The notes under the pieces were generated by a model. That model was not told where the DNA came from and searched no databases. It was given only the letters and a program-made list of their open reading frames with translations. Positions 24,101 through 39,100 of a stretch of DNA of 64,000 nt are shown here, piece after piece; position 1 is the stretch's first letter; every line of letters starts with the position of its first letter. Origin of the DNA: Plazaster borealis (taxonomy: Eukaryota; Echinodermata; Asteroidea; Forcipulatida; Labidiasteridae); NCBI GenBank assembly GCA_021014325.1, contig CM037470.1, forward strand, positions 4,057,647 to 4,121,646. The letters run 5' to 3'. The position numbers were made by a program, and so were the translations under genes.

Positions 24101-27100
24101 TTTCATGTACAAAACAATTGTGTGTAAAGAAAACCTCCAGTGTCATTTGTAAGTCAGGAAACGTAAAGTCCGCATGGGTGTACATACAGGCATGATATTT
24201 GGTCCTTGGGAAAGAGTAGGAACATTAAGTGTGTAGACTGTACACGTGTACTAGGCTGTATAATAGACTTTTCTACACCATGCCGATATGTGGCACAGGG
24301 TGTTCCCCCCCAAAAAGAAAAAAAACACATCGAGGTAAAACCAAAATAATAAGCTTTATACCAGTTGCAATTTTTACATCAATTAAAATATGTATCTGAT
24401 CAAAATTTGGACATAGGATGAATTAGAATAATTGACAATGTATAGAATAGAATTATGACATATGTTCATGGTAGGGAAAGCTGATACAGACGGTTGCCTT
24501 GTGTTCGCCAATTCACAAATAAGTTCTTCTTGAGACATTGGTATTTTAAGTATGTGCTTAGTAAAATACTAACAATGGAAAGACTTTGGCAGAAAGTGTT
24601 TACAAAGGGAAATTAGTAACTAAAAATGGACAATAACATATTATGACAAATGGACGAAATTACACACCCAACCAGCCAACCACACAATTTTTTATTTATA
24701 AATCCTTGAATTACATTGCAGCTCAATCTAAGTCCATGGGAAGAAGAGATCGAAGGTGCACACAGAAGAAGGAGAGGAAAGAAAAAAACCCTTAAAGCTC
24801 TGACATAATGCATTCCAAAGATTCCGTTGCTGTTAGGAATTCCTTGTAGTAGGCCACCATGGCTCGTGTGTGGGGAGACTTCAGATAACATTGATCAGCT
24901 GGCTGCGCCGAGTGCAAATACAAATTAATTATTCAGAACTTCACTGAAAGACGCTGATAATTGGGGGCCATTGCCATGGAAAAATTATTTCCTTTTGTGT
25001 TCGCGGATGATTTCCAAGTGACTCGTGTGCAATGCTATAATTGTAAATTGCATGTGTCCTGAAACGTCTGGGAAAATTCAAAAGCATCGGACTGATGGCC
25101 TCAAGTGGGGTTTTTTTCTGTGTGTATTTTACAAAGCGTTTTTATGTATGTTGTGCGGGCGTTTTATGGATCAATAATAAATTACTCTTAAAAATAATGA
25201 ATATTTATATATTGCATAAAAATTTGCCCTAAAAGATGCCTAATGCACTTTACACAAAAAAGTAACAAAAATTAAGGCAATAGAAAAATTCTAACAATTT
25301 ATAAAAATAACAAAAATTTACAGAGAAATTAATCAGAAAACGTAAGAAGTAGGTCTACATACAAGAAGAAAAAGGAAATCTTTCAACACAAGACTTTTGA
25401 ATGTGAATGATAAAATGATTAAAAAACACAAAACAAAAACAAACAAACAAACTGAGAGGAGTCCTACAGTAAACAAAATAAACACACAACTTGAGAAAAC
25501 CAAGACAAAGTGGAAACAAATAAAACACAAGAATAAAATCAAATTTGACAACATGGGTTGTCAAGATAGTCTAAGTTGGTAAAGGGCACTTCTATGAGGA
25601 AATTGCAAATTTCTGTTGGAACATTTCAAGGGGCACCAAGGCAAGAATAAATAGAGGAAATTGTAAATTCCTATTGGAACATTTCAAGGGGCACCAAGGC
25701 AAGAATAAATAGAGGAAACTGACAAATTCTTCTTGGAACATTTCATTTCAAGGGGCACCAAGGCAATGACCCTGAGGGGCAACATGGGGTCTCCATTGCC
25801 TCCGTGCAGTATCAGTCCTGAATAAATAAATAAATAAATGAATAAATTAAAAACTAAATAAAGAAGAAGATAATACCTTGGATGGATTAAAACATGATTG
25901 AAGACATATATTTTGTATATAGACACTAGTTAATGAACAGATGTGCTTGCACTATATGTGGCCATGGAATTTGATCAACGATGCATTATCAAAAACCATT
26001 CCCCACGCTTGTGCTTCTAATTCCCCAATTCCTCTGCAGTTCTATTTAAAAGATGAGGATCTACAAAATTCATGGCCACTCTAATTTGTATTGCTGTTTT
26101 TGATTGCGTTTGCGTTTGAGGTGTTCCCTGCACAAAATGTACATTTCTTTCTGTCAAAGGTTTTATTTGTCAAACGTTTCGCTTAAAGGTAGGGTCATAG
26201 ATTGGTAAATACTCCGAATATTAATAACCGTAAAACTTTACTTGGTGAGAAGCACTGCAGCTGTTGATAGTAGAAACTATTTTGAGAAAGGATTCCCTTC
26301 GAAGTTGGTTTGGAAAAAATTTCACCCAAAAACCTTAGAATCTGAGAAACGATTCATGCTTGAAACGTTTCTCAGATTTCTGAGGGTTGTTGTTTGTTCG
26401 CGAATGCTGCGGTCAGAGCTGCCGTTGGTACCCGCTGTCACCTCGCTAAACGTGGATGGATTCAATATTCTTGTGAAGAATACAGTGACGTTTTTTTTTG
26501 CTGTTTTCCCAACAAGTAGACACTGTATTCAGCTGAAACTTTCACATGTAACTTGTATTTGTATCTTTCTTTATAATTTCCCTTTAAATCAACATTACGT
26601 TGACAAAAACCAATCTATGACTCTTCCTTTAAGTTAGAGATTGCTGTTGTTGTGAATTTGTCAACTCAAACCTCCCGTTTTAACATCTCAACTAATGATG
26701 TACTTTGCTTGAACTGTGTCTGAACCTTCGCTGCATAACTTGACTCTGGCTATTTTCCTATTTATTATTTGTTTTTGAATGATCAACTTCTCTGTGTTCG
26801 GTGTCAATGCAATTTCCAGCTGTTAATACATTCTGAACTCTCCATCTTGCACCGTACGCACCCCGGGGGTGTTCATCTTATGAATGGTGTTTCTTAAATT
26901 ATGCATACTGTACACGTTTCCACAAGGCGTAACATTGATACATGTAATGAGTTATAGTCCCTCCATTTGGAGTACAGGACCCAGGCTCAATAAGCCATTT
27001 TGTGAGTTAGATATTGAGTATATGTCTGCGGTGCAGTGACTTGATGGTGAACATTAACCCTATTTAGAGACCATTCATTTCTGTATAATCATCGCAAAAC

Positions 27101-30100
27101 GCCCAGACATGGCTAATATTGTTCATTTCTTTAATCAAATTTTGTCAGTAAAATTAAAAATGTCATTAGAAATAAAATGAAACAGAAAACTTAGTTTCGT
27201 GTTTAGAAATTGGGATACTATGTTAACATACATACATTGTGTATTCCAATTACGGATTATTCTTCCTGTGTGGACATAACCGCTCTGGATTTTCAGCGAT
27301 ATCTCAAAAAACGCGACCACCTTTTGAAATTAAATTTTTTCCAGGTTAGTTTTATTGTATAATCTACATTTATGTATAGGATTAAAACAATCGAACGGTT
27401 CCAAAAACCAAAGGTATACTTTCCCTTTAAAGGAACATTACAGAATTGTTTTTTGCTAACAAACAGTTAAGCACTTTATATAATCCACCATTTTTATACA
27501 TAAACCTGTAGAAGTTTGAGATCGATCGGCCATCTGGGTCACGAGAAAATAGTGAAAAACCGATTACACATTTGCATGTGTTATACAATGCATGAATAAA
27601 ACGCTCATGAGCGATAAACTCCAATCGGAAATTAGTTTTATTTATTTCTCATCAAATATGGCATTTCAGACAGAAATATGTCTAGGGATGTTTTCTACTA
27701 TCATCATCATTAGACCATGTAAGTTTTATGTAATTCTGTGATCTTAAAGAAAATTTTAATTACCAGTTCTGTAGCGTTCCTTTAAGCGAAAAAAGCAATT
27801 TGTTACTTGTCAAGAAATTATGATAAATTTGTATGTAAAATTTTCCTGATTACTTTTACAGAGAAGAGAAGTCCAACGAATCAACAGAGGCATCAGAACC
27901 CGTAGCAGCCACAGCGACAGAAGAACCCGCCTCACCGCCCGCATCAACCACCCAGGGCAAGAACGCTGAGGAGGAGGAGGTAGACATCGACCTTGACGAT
28001 CCCGAGGTGCAGAAAGCAGCGGAGAAGATCCAAGCAACGTTCAAGGGCTTCAAGACGAGAAAGACGCTATCGGAGAAGAAATTGCCCGAAGAAGTACAGG
28101 TAAGATGAATACAACCTGGGCCCAATTTCATAATGCTAAGCGAAAAATGAGTGGGGCACCAGCCATATAGCAATATAAACTGTATAGAATTTTAGCTGGT
28201 TGCCTGTTTCTGCTTAGCAAATGTTGTCTGTGCTTAGCAAGTTTTTGTGCTTAAACAGGCCTTATGAAATTGGGCCCTGGGTTCAATTGTATTTCTTTGC
28301 TAATCAAAAAATGAGTGGGGTACCAGTCCCAACATTGTAAACTTTTTAGAATTTAGCTAAGATTTTTCTCTGCTTAGCAAGTTTTTATGCTAACTGCTTA
28401 CACGCTTATGAAATAGGACCCAGCTATGAAAATATTTGAACTCCCCCCTCCCCGACTAATGACATTGTAATGAAAAACAAATTTTACACAATCATCATTA
28501 CTTGTAAGCAAATATAAAAGTGAACACCACGGATGCAAAGTGGTGCCTTTTTGTGTCTTGTCATTCGTGTAAGCTACATGTATTTGTTGATCTACATTCT
28601 GCACGAAACCACATTCTGCTCTTCGACATGCAACAACACAAACACAGAAATTCATTTCATCCAAATATAAAAGTAAATTCCACACAAACATCTCTCTGAA
28701 AAGAAAAAATTTAATAGCAATAAATTTGCCGCCACAACAACAAAAGCGGTTGAAATTTCAGTGTCATAAAAATGATTAAGATCCAAAACTGCAGTAAAGT
28801 TAATTGAATTGATTTTTGCCGCCTCAATCATGAAGTAATTTGCTTCCCATTCACTGGCTACATCATGAATCGATCAACACCCACAAAAACTACTGCTCAA
28901 ACGGGCACCACAAAGTCAAAAGTGTGCGAGAGACGTACAGTCGGCAACGATGCCGGTGCACAACACATGTCTTCTCTTCACGCACTGCTGCCACCTACTG
29001 TAGTACACATCCTCTCCTTATCAAGTAGACCCAAGTGATCGTTAATTAAATTTCGGACATACAGCACTGACCTGTTTATGATGACATCAATCTATACAGG
29101 TCGATTTGACTGGCGTAATTCTCTCCCCAGGGCATTTAAGAGTAGATACTTTTAGTTTATTTCTCCCCTTCATCTGAGTGAGTAACATGCACTGTACAAT
29201 GCACATGTAATTCTGGACACACGGAAGGGCATATGTGGGGTCCTGACAACAATGGAACAATTGACCCCACAAGGTCATTTCAATAGGAACAATTGGGCCC
29301 CACAAGGGAATTCTTCAGAAAAGGGAATAATAGAACAACAATAGCAGTACCCCACAAACCGGATCCGTAAGGATGGGTGCAGTCATGTGTGTGTGTGGGT
29401 ACAAAAGGTATCCACATTCAAACCGTGGACCTATAACAAAAGGGACAATAGGTCCACGGTTGCTATCACAAAGGAAAACATTGTGGTCCACGGTTGCTAT
29501 CACAAAGAAAGGAGGGTCCACGATTGCCGGTGTTTACACACGTGTGTGTGTGGGTAGGTATCCACATTCTAACCGTGGACCTATAACAAAAGGGACAATA
29601 GGTCCACGGTTGCTACCACAAAGGAAAACAAATGTGGTCCACGGTTGCTATCACAAAGAAATGAACAAAGGAGGGTCCACGTGTGCCGGTGTTTACACAC
29701 GTGTGTGTGTGTGGGTAGGTATCCACATTCAAACCGTGGACCTGTAACAAAAGGGATAATAGGTCCACGGTTGCTATCACAAAGGAAATCATTGTGGTCC
29801 ACGGTTGCTAACACAAAGAGTTGAACAAAGGAGGGTCCACGATTGCCGGTGTTTACACATGTGTGTGTGGGTAGGTCATTCAAACCAGGGACCTAACACA
29901 CATGCTAAAAAATGCATCCCGGTGGAGCATTCTTTTCCTCTTTGTCTCTGCACCTAACATCTCCCCATAGACTTTGTACACAAATTTCCTTGTGGAGCAC
30001 CCCAGTCTTTAGAATTCCCCTATATGGAGACCTTTTGTTTTTTCCTTTTTTCTTATTTTGTCCTCTGTCTCCATAAGGTAGCGAATATTAAAACACATGT

Positions 30101-33100
30101 ATAACAAAAGAGTACAATAGGGTCGCCGGTTCGATGAAGGTCCCCAGTTGGAAAGTGTGTACAAAACCAATTGGAGCTGTCGCCAAAGAGTACAAACAAA
30201 AGAGGGACAATAGGAGGTCTCCGATTGCAGGTGTTTATACACTTGTGTTCTAACACATGCCAACTTATGGGGCACTTTTAACAATGGAACAATGGACCCC
30301 ACAAGGTAATTTCAATAGGAACAATTGGGCCCCACAAGGGAATTCTTCATAAAAGGGAATAACAGAACAACAATAGCAGTACCCCACAACCCGGATTTGT
30401 ATGGCTGTGTGTGTTTGTGTGTACATTTGCATCTTCGAGAGGGCAAGGCCATTTTCATTTTGCAAAGGGCACTTCCATCGGAAAATCATAAAGTCTATGG
30501 GAAACTTTTGAAGGGGGACCAAGGCCAAGACTAGGGGCACCAAAGCCAAGACCAGGGGCAACAGGCCATGGCCTCTGTGGCCTCCATGTAATTACAGGCC
30601 GTACATGTAGATCAGGATTCTGTTCCTTGCTGCAAAGGGCACTTCCTTTCGAAAATCTTAAAGTCTATGGGAAATTGTTGAAGGGGCACCAAGGCCATTA
30701 AGACCAGGGGCACCAAGGCCAAGACCAAGGGCAACAGGCCATGGCCTTTGTGGCCTCCATGTAATTCCAGGCCTGAGATCAGGGTTCTGTTCCTTTCTGC
30801 AAAGGGTACTTCCTTTGAAAAATCTTTATGGGAAAGTTTTGAAGGGGCACCAAGGCCAAGACCAGGGGCAACAGAGACCTGGCCACCGTGGCCTCCGTGT
30901 AATTCCAGGCCTTAACTCGGGGGTCTGTTCCAGCTATACATGCACCTTGAATTAATCTTCTGTCAATGTGGCCCCTTTATTTTACACGCTGAAAAACGAG
31001 CCATGGTTATGCATGGTCGGTTGTAGCAATTAGACTATCCCCCCCAAAAAATTAAAAATGAGAGCAATGTTCGAAAACAATGTTGGAGTATGGACTAATG
31101 GACTTTGCATCATGCCAGGGCTTGAGTTTAAGGGACAAAGCCACAGGCTGCAAGGCTTAGTAGGTAGCTCAAATTTTTTAATGGACCAGAATTTTGTTTT
31201 TTTACAAGACCAGAATCAAAAATGAGAAAACCCCCCAATAATACACAGTTCAATAATTAAACTGTTTTTATTTGAAAAAAAAGATGTAAAACTAACTACA
31301 TGTAGTAGAAAGTTTAGACATCTTTCGTAGGTGCTTGTACCAGAGAAATACGTCTTTCTGGTTTCCTGTCTCTGGTTTCTGAGATGCACTCAGAATCATG
31401 GAAACCATTAACAGTGTTTCAAAGCTAGAGTATCTTAAAAAGATGTCAAACTTTGTATATAATTTGACATCTTTCGATGGTTCTCATACAAGAAAAAGAC
31501 GTTGTCTGATTCTCTGTATCTGGTTTCTACGACCCACACACAATCACGGAAACCAGAAATGGCTAATTGGAAAGACATATTTTTATGATATTGAGAACTC
31601 GGAAATGAATTTTTTTATGACATGGAAACTTGGAGAGACATCTTATTTATCTACAAATTTTTACTTCTTTCTATGATGAGTTAGCTTGGAAAAATGAAAA
31701 CTCAAATGGTCATTTTTTTAACAGTATTATAAAGGATCGGTAAGGATAAAAAACATACATTTTCCGTTTGATTTGAATTGTATGAAAGCTTACTGATTAT
31801 GGAGTTAATACTGGAACATTTTTCTGAGAAATATTTCCCTCTGAAATGAAGTCATGTTGAAGAAAACTATATCTGAAAACCAACAAAATAAACAGTTTCA
31901 GCTGATTTCAGTTCAATGTTACAACCAAAATTAAGGACATGGTGTTTACAAATGCTGAAAGTTGTGCATGGTTTTCCACTATTTTCTCCTGACTCACAAA
32001 GCGGATAAAGCCCACATTTTCACGGGTTTGTTATTTCATGGTTGATCACACAAAACATGAAAAAACTGTCTGCAACTATTTTGTTCAGCTCTACCAATCC
32101 TGTATAATACCTTTAAGCTTCCGTAGTAGACAGAAGGCAGAGATGGTGGCATTTAAAAGGGGTCTGTACATTTATATGTACATGTACCTTGAAAATATGT
32201 ATTAAATTTTCAAGAGCAAATTGCGGTTAAAAAAAGTGCTGTGTGCTAATTCATAAAATATACATGTAAGGTAACACGAGTACTACATGTATCCTCTATG
32301 GTATTAAGCACTTTAATATTGTCAATAATGAAAATTACCCATGTTGTCCCTGTACTTTAAACACTGAAGTATTATAGACTCAGCTTGCAGGCCCGATACC
32401 TCACAGGAGGTGACTGAGGTAATTGCCCCCATGGCCCTGGTCATTGCCTTGGTACCCCTTGAGATGTTCCATGAGAAATTTACACTCCTGTCGCTGAGGT
32501 GCCCCTAGGAATTTCTGTCTTGCCCTTACAAGTATAAAGCATCAGGCTTGAGTATTATATACTGTTAGTGTGCAATTGTCCCCATGTCCCTGGTCATTGC
32601 CCTGGTGCCCCTTGAGGTGTTCCAAGAGAAATCAAACAATTCCCTCACTGAGGTGCCCTTTACTATTACTATAAAGGGAATTCTGTCTTGCCCAATACAA
32701 GAATAAAGCATCATGTCTGAGTATATATAATGTATAGTGTGCAATTGCCTCCATGCCCCTGGCCATTGCCTTGGTGCCCCTTGAGATGTTCTCACTGAGG
32801 TGCCTTTTACTGACGGAAATTCTGTCTTGCCCTTACAAGTATAAAGCATCACGCCTGAGTATGTACTGTCAGCGTGCAATTGCCCCCATGCCCCTGGTCA
32901 TTGCCCTGGTGCCCCTTGAGATGTTCTAAGAGAAACCAAACACTTCCCTCTCTGAGGTGCCCTTTACTAATTACTAAAGGAATTTCTTTCTTGCCCATAC
33001 AAGCATAAAGCATCATGCCTGAGTATGTGTGCAATTGTCCCCATGCCCCTGATCATTGCCTTGGTGTCCCTTGAGGTGTTCCATGAGAAATCAAACACTT

Positions 33101-36100
33101 CCCTCACTGAGGTGCCCTTTACTAATTACTAAAGGAATCTCTTTCTTGCCCATACAAGCATAAAGCATCATGCCTGAGTATGTGTGCAATTGTCCCCATG
33201 CCCCTGATCATTGCCTTGGTGCCCCTTGAGGTGTTCCATGAGAAATCAAACTCTTCCCTCACTGAGGTGCCCTTTACTAATTACTAAAGGAATTTCTGTC
33301 TTGCCCGTACAAGTATAAAGCATCATGCCTGAGTATACACTGTCAGCGTGCAATTGCCCCCATGCCCCTGGCCATTGCCTTGGTGCCCCTTGAGATGTTC
33401 CAAAAAATAATAATGTATACTTCCCTCACTGAGGTACCCTTTACTGAAGGAAATTCTGTCTTGCTCCTACAAGAATAAAGCATCACGCCTGAGCACACTG
33501 TCAACATCCAGCCATTGATCATGTGTTTTCCACTCTACCTGAATACATGTGTACATACTACATCTTGTATTTTTGTCGTCTACCATGTCTACGCATGCAG
33601 GACGTGAGACAACAATATTGAGTGGTCTCGTGTTGACTGAAATAGCAGGCGATCTCTTCCACCGCAATTAACTAAATATTTCTAGCCTACATGTAATATT
33701 TCGTTTGCGTGTACATGTAACAAATTTTTCCGAAGATCAAGGCCAGTATGTGTCTGTTTTTCAAAAAATGACTCTGAAAGCACTGAGCATTCAGGCTTAG
33801 TTGTAGGTATAGGGGTTAATTAAAGAGCAACTATTGGTACATGTGGGGTTCCATTCTCTCTCTCCAGGTACCTGTGTGATTCCCCTCACCCCCAGGGCCC
33901 TGAACAGTAGCTTAACAAAGGGGGGACCCTTTCCCCCTTGCCCCCCTTTCCCCCTCCCCCCAAATGAGATTGGAAAAATGCACAAAAGAATGGTTCGAAA
34001 CATTAAATAGCCCCCCAAAAAACCCCCAAGAAACACCCAATCCCCCCCCCCCCAACCCCAAAACAACCCAAAACAACAACAACAACAACCTTCCCCTCGC
34101 TTGCCCCCCCCCCCCCCACCCCCAATGAAAATATCTAGTTATATGCCACTGGCTCTGAAAGTCCTGAGTATACTGTAGTTTACATACATGTACATGTATG
34201 CGTTGCTAGTGTCGTGCGAAAAAAAGGAAGAAGAAAAAAAACATCAAATGAATTGACATTCACTGAACTGACCTTTCAGGAAAACAAAAACCAAATAAAT
34301 TATCCTCCCGTTCATTTTAAGGTTTTGAAGGAGACTTTAAAAATCAATGTTCTGTAAGTCATGAACATGCACTGTTTGTCTTGACCTTGGCATGATCCAA
34401 GTCCAAGGACTTCAAATCAATATATTGCTCGGATGCTCGTCAAGGCCAAAAGGCTGTTCTGGCCCATTGTGCGGGCTCGTCAATAAACTCACTGTTATTA
34501 TACGTGTACAATTACCACAGGAAACTCTTTGCACGGGGTTGCTGTTCATAGAATCGGATCTACACTGTAGACAAATTATTTTGTGCTTTAAGACGTATTG
34601 CTTTGTTGTCTCATCTGGGCCCAATTTCATAGAGCTGCTTAAGCAGAAAATAATGCTTAAAAATTATCCGCTAAGCAGAAATGAGCAGGATACCAGTCAC
34701 AAATTGTACATGTGACATGGTAGTTTGGCTGGTAACCTTATTCTGGTAAGCATAATTTTGTTGTGCTTAAGCTACTTTTGTGCTTAAGCAACTCTATGAA
34801 ATTGGGCCCTGGCGTTATTGTATTGGAGTCTAATCTTTGAAGTTTCTTGAACCGCAAAGATTGCATGGAGGATGATGAGAGAGTGGATGATGTTCAAAGT
34901 GGATTTGAAGAATGAGCAAATCTCAAGCTTCAGGGCTCAAATATGGACAATTTCCTACAGACCACATTTTGTTTTAATAGCTGGACCCTGAAATATTTGT
35001 GACAAGACCATAGAATTTTTTTTCTGTCTGGACTTGTTTGGTTTTAGGTTTACTGGCCCTTTCGGGTGGCTAAAGAGCTTGCCTCTCACCACTGTGGCCC
35101 TGGTTCGATACCCGGCTTCAGCCACATGAGGACTCTGACGTTGGTTCTCTCCTAGTACGCCACAAGTGTTTTTCTCCCGGCCCTCCGGTTTACCTTCCTC
35201 CGGAAAAATCAAAGACTTTCGATCTCTGGCTGTGCTCTGTGGTTATATGGATTAATGTGGTAGGCTGTTAAAGGTGTCCTTAAACGCCTGCATCTTGAAA
35301 ACGTAGCCGCGTCCTTCACAATTCAGCTTCTCAGCTGCAAGTAAGGATGATTAGCATCCCAAATTACTGTTAATGTTATTATTTGCTAAAATTACTGGAC
35401 TCTGGCTAGTGATCCAGTTGACCACAGGGCCTGTAGCTCAAAATTATTTACTGGACCAGAATTTATTTTACAAGAGCCGGAATCTAATGCGAAAGAACTT
35501 TCTACAGAGCTCAACAATCTGTGAACTGTTTTTATTTGAACAAGCACTAAGAGAATATCTCGTTTGTCTAATTTGCTATTAAGTTTACATGTACTTCAGT
35601 AACCAAGACAGTTGACAGATATTAACCAGACTCAAAGTCAACATTTGTGAGGCGATTTCAGTATGGCGAAACAAGCCAAAACAGGCCAACAGGGGTGAAA
35701 TTTTCAAAAATATATTTTGTTGTAAATTTAAATGCCAAAACATATCTTATTTTATGTTGGCAACTTCCTTCCTGATAAATAACTTCAAAAAGGGGTTTGA
35801 AATTATTAGCATTGAAAGAAAATGTGCCGATCTTGTAGTTTCAAAACCAACTCGACTTAAGCCCCCTTTTCTCAGTTTCATTCTCTCGCATCTGTTAGTG
35901 TTTCTACTTTAAGAAAACAACTTTTGAACCAAAGGTGGTATCAACATAGGGTTTTAACAGTATTAAAGCATAGATTATGCTCATTTCAAATGTAAAAAAA
36001 AAATAAAAAATGACCTGGGACGACAAAAGGCTCTCTTTGCTTGATCACATTTGAACATCTTTTTCTTGCTCATTACACAGTGAGGTACTTTTAGTCAATT

Positions 36101-39100
36101 AAAAAAGGCATAAAATCACTGGCCTCAGGCCTGTGGTCCAGTGTAAATTTCGAGCCCTGCTCAGGTTTGAGGTTATCCGCCTAGTGCTAAAAATTACCGA
36201 ACAACAAAATTTGCATTTTAAATTTTTTTGACTCGGTGAATCACAATCCGTTTTATGACGTCTGTGGCTTGTAACTGCTCGCTGTATTGTATGATTCTGC
36301 CTTGGCATTGGAATTGAGACGTCATTTTTTAATATGTCCCAGGAACAAAGACGTCATTTTCAATTGTGTAGAAATTCGTAGACAGCCTCGGGGGCGAGGA
36401 GCTGACGAAGGTCTTGCTGTCTGTCATGCGTGCTTACAATGACTTCTCCTACACAAGATGAAGGTCGAAAAGGGATGCGGGCTAACATTGACAAAACAAA
36501 TTGTACAAAATAATATATTTTCTTCAGGGTAAAGTTTAGGCTTTTTGCATGGTAGAGAGACATTTAGTTTTGCCAAGTGGTACTATCCCTGTTTGAGAGC
36601 ACTCCATATTTATGTAAATTATGTCCCTATTACTTTCTCATTATTATTCATTGTCCTGGAGTTTCATCTTTGAGAGGGCAAGGTTCATTTTCATTTTGCA
36701 AAGGGGCACTTCCATTGAAAAATGTGACAGTCTATAGGAAACTTTTGTAGGGGCACCAAGGCCAAGACCAGGGCAACATAATGTAAGACATGTGCTCTGT
36801 ATAAGCACAAAAGTGTTTTTTTAGGACAGACAAATCTTGACAGAAAGAAATGGCTTATTACTTTTATGAAGTACATTCCAAAATACAATGATGTAGAGGT
36901 TGGAAACGTTGCACAAGTTTTTTATTTGTAAAAGGACATTTTGAAAACGACTTGACCAGCCCTTGCTCCCATGTTCTTGTAAGATTGTGTTGTTGTCATG
37001 TACCTGTCATCACCTGTCAGTAAGTGGTAAGGGCAAGAGTGTTCCCTTAAGTAAAGGGCACACTCTAGTGTACTGAAACATTTCAAGAGGCACCGAGGCA
37101 ATGACCAAGGGGGCATGGGGGCAATTGCCTCCGTTTTTCCTCTGTGAAGTATCTGGCCTAAATGTTTTTGCTGTTTGACTGTTCTCCTGCAAAAGCTTTG
37201 CGTTATGACAAATAAATTAGCGAAGCGATTTTTTATGCTACAGGCCTAGCACCCATGAAATGATGAAATTAGATCCGTCTTCGTAGTGTAGATACTTTTC
37301 ATGTTTGGCAGATTTTCAGGGTGCTCGACGGCTGTGTGAAATTGGTACCCTTTCAAGACGTACACAGTGTTTCGTATATTTTGTTACCACGGTGAACTTA
37401 ACGCTGTATACCCATGATTCATTCGTAGTCTGATCAATACACACTATATAATATTACATCTCGCATTCTTAGTCTCCCCGAAAAACACTCGGTCATCCTA
37501 TCATCAGGGGTGGCCCTATACTCTCCTTGTTTTTTTTCCCTTCCATTCATAACACGTAACTCATGTCAAACCGTGTTCATACTGTATGGCCCCTCGGGCG
37601 GTGTTTTTTGATTGTCGTTCGCAGTAGACAAACAGGAAAAGGGCTCGGTGCGATGGGTATAGACAGAGGGAGAAAACAAAGAAGGGAGAGAAAGAAAAAA
37701 AAATAGGTTCAAGAATTGTTCTCACATCGTTCACTTGGATATCGACTCCTGCAGGCGCAGGAAATGTTTGATATAATAGACAGCATTGAAGAAATATTCT
37801 GTAGTATGCGGCCGAATCATTTGCAGCCACAGGGTTTACATTGGTGCCTGTGTTTGTAAATTCATAATGACTGTTCAAATGGCGCCATTGGGAAATGGTC
37901 ATGATGTAATATATAATTGGACATGGGTCTTCCTTTTAGTGTCATTGAGGAGCGTGCCTACAAATTTGTCAGAGTTTATTTTGTGGTTACTAACGACCAA
38001 ACATTGAGAATTTTTTTTTTTTAAATGATGTGGAGATTGAGTCTGTTAAATCTCTTTAATGTAACCAGGAGGAAATTGTTAATTGTTGCGCAGTATTTGT
38101 AGTCCAAAATAAACAGGCACTACGTTAAAGGCACTGTACACGTTTGGAAATTGTCAAAGACCAGTATTCTCACTTGGTGTATCCCAACATATGCTTAAAA
38201 TAACAAGCCTGTGAAAATTTGGGCTCAATTGGTCATCGAAGTTGCAAGAAAAAAAATGATGAAAGAAAAAACACCATTGTTGTACAAATTTGTGTACTTT
38301 CAGATAGGAATAAAAACTTCTTGCAAGAAGTTTTTATTATTCTAGTGAGAAATTACCTCTTTCTCAAAAACTACGTTACTTCAGAGGGAGTCGTTTCCTA
38401 CAATGTTTTATACTATCAACAGCTCTCCGTTGCTTGTTACCAAGTAAGTTTTTATGCTAATATTTGTTTTGACTTGAGTCATAACCAAACGTGTACGATA
38501 CCTTTAAAGTAACCAGGAGGAAACTGTTGTTGTGCAGTATTTGTAGTCCCAAAATAAACAGGCACTACATTAAGTATTGGTGCCTGGATTGTTAGTTTGT
38601 ATTGACTGTTCAAATGGCGCCATTGGGAATTATGTTCATGACGTAATATATATAATTGGAAATGGGTCTTCCTTTTGTGTCTAACATACAGTCTAAAGGT
38701 ATTAGTTTTGAGTGCTGAGGAGGGTTTGTAAAAATTTAGTTCTTTTTTACGACTATGAAATATCAGAAACAATATAACAAGATAGTTTATGCTTTGAATG
38801 AATTTAAATTGCTTGCCGGACATTTTTTTTAATGGTATACATCGTTAAAATATTTAGTTGAGAATGCATTAATTATGTACAAGTCCATAAACATGTATGA
38901 CTATGGTGTGCTCAATTTTTTTTTCTCTATGAAACCGGTCATCCCTAGCCTACAGTGTGATTATAAATAATTGATGGAGTACAATGTGTGTGTTTTTTTT
39001 ATTTCTGCCTTATGGTTGCTTTTTTCTTTTCAAAAGTATCGATTTTAGTTTGAAATTTTGTTAGAAATAATAACTTGCTCTAGAGACGCAACAATTCATT

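Larger units (their letters stand above)
13959..27861 (+). other. intron 3 (13.9 kb)
   Basis: GTGCGT..TTACAG. No exon or other gene supported. Contains a foldback (15129-15232), SINEs (15833-16125, 16134-16571), a CAG/CAA microsatellite (17088-17206), an hAT-like fragment (18737-19098), a MITE (23180-23334), a short tandem repeat (25597-25780) and TTAA elements (26187-27781). Stretches 13960-15100, 19100-23150 and 23340-25590 look like AT-rich single-copy DNA with homopolymer runs. Confidence 0.8.

Noticed and set aside
26242..26637. 131-codon open frame
   Set aside because: Lies wholly within a TTAA MITE that has no coding relatives.
33797..34130. Gly-rich minus-strand open frame
   Set aside because: Arises from a C-rich low-complexity tract.
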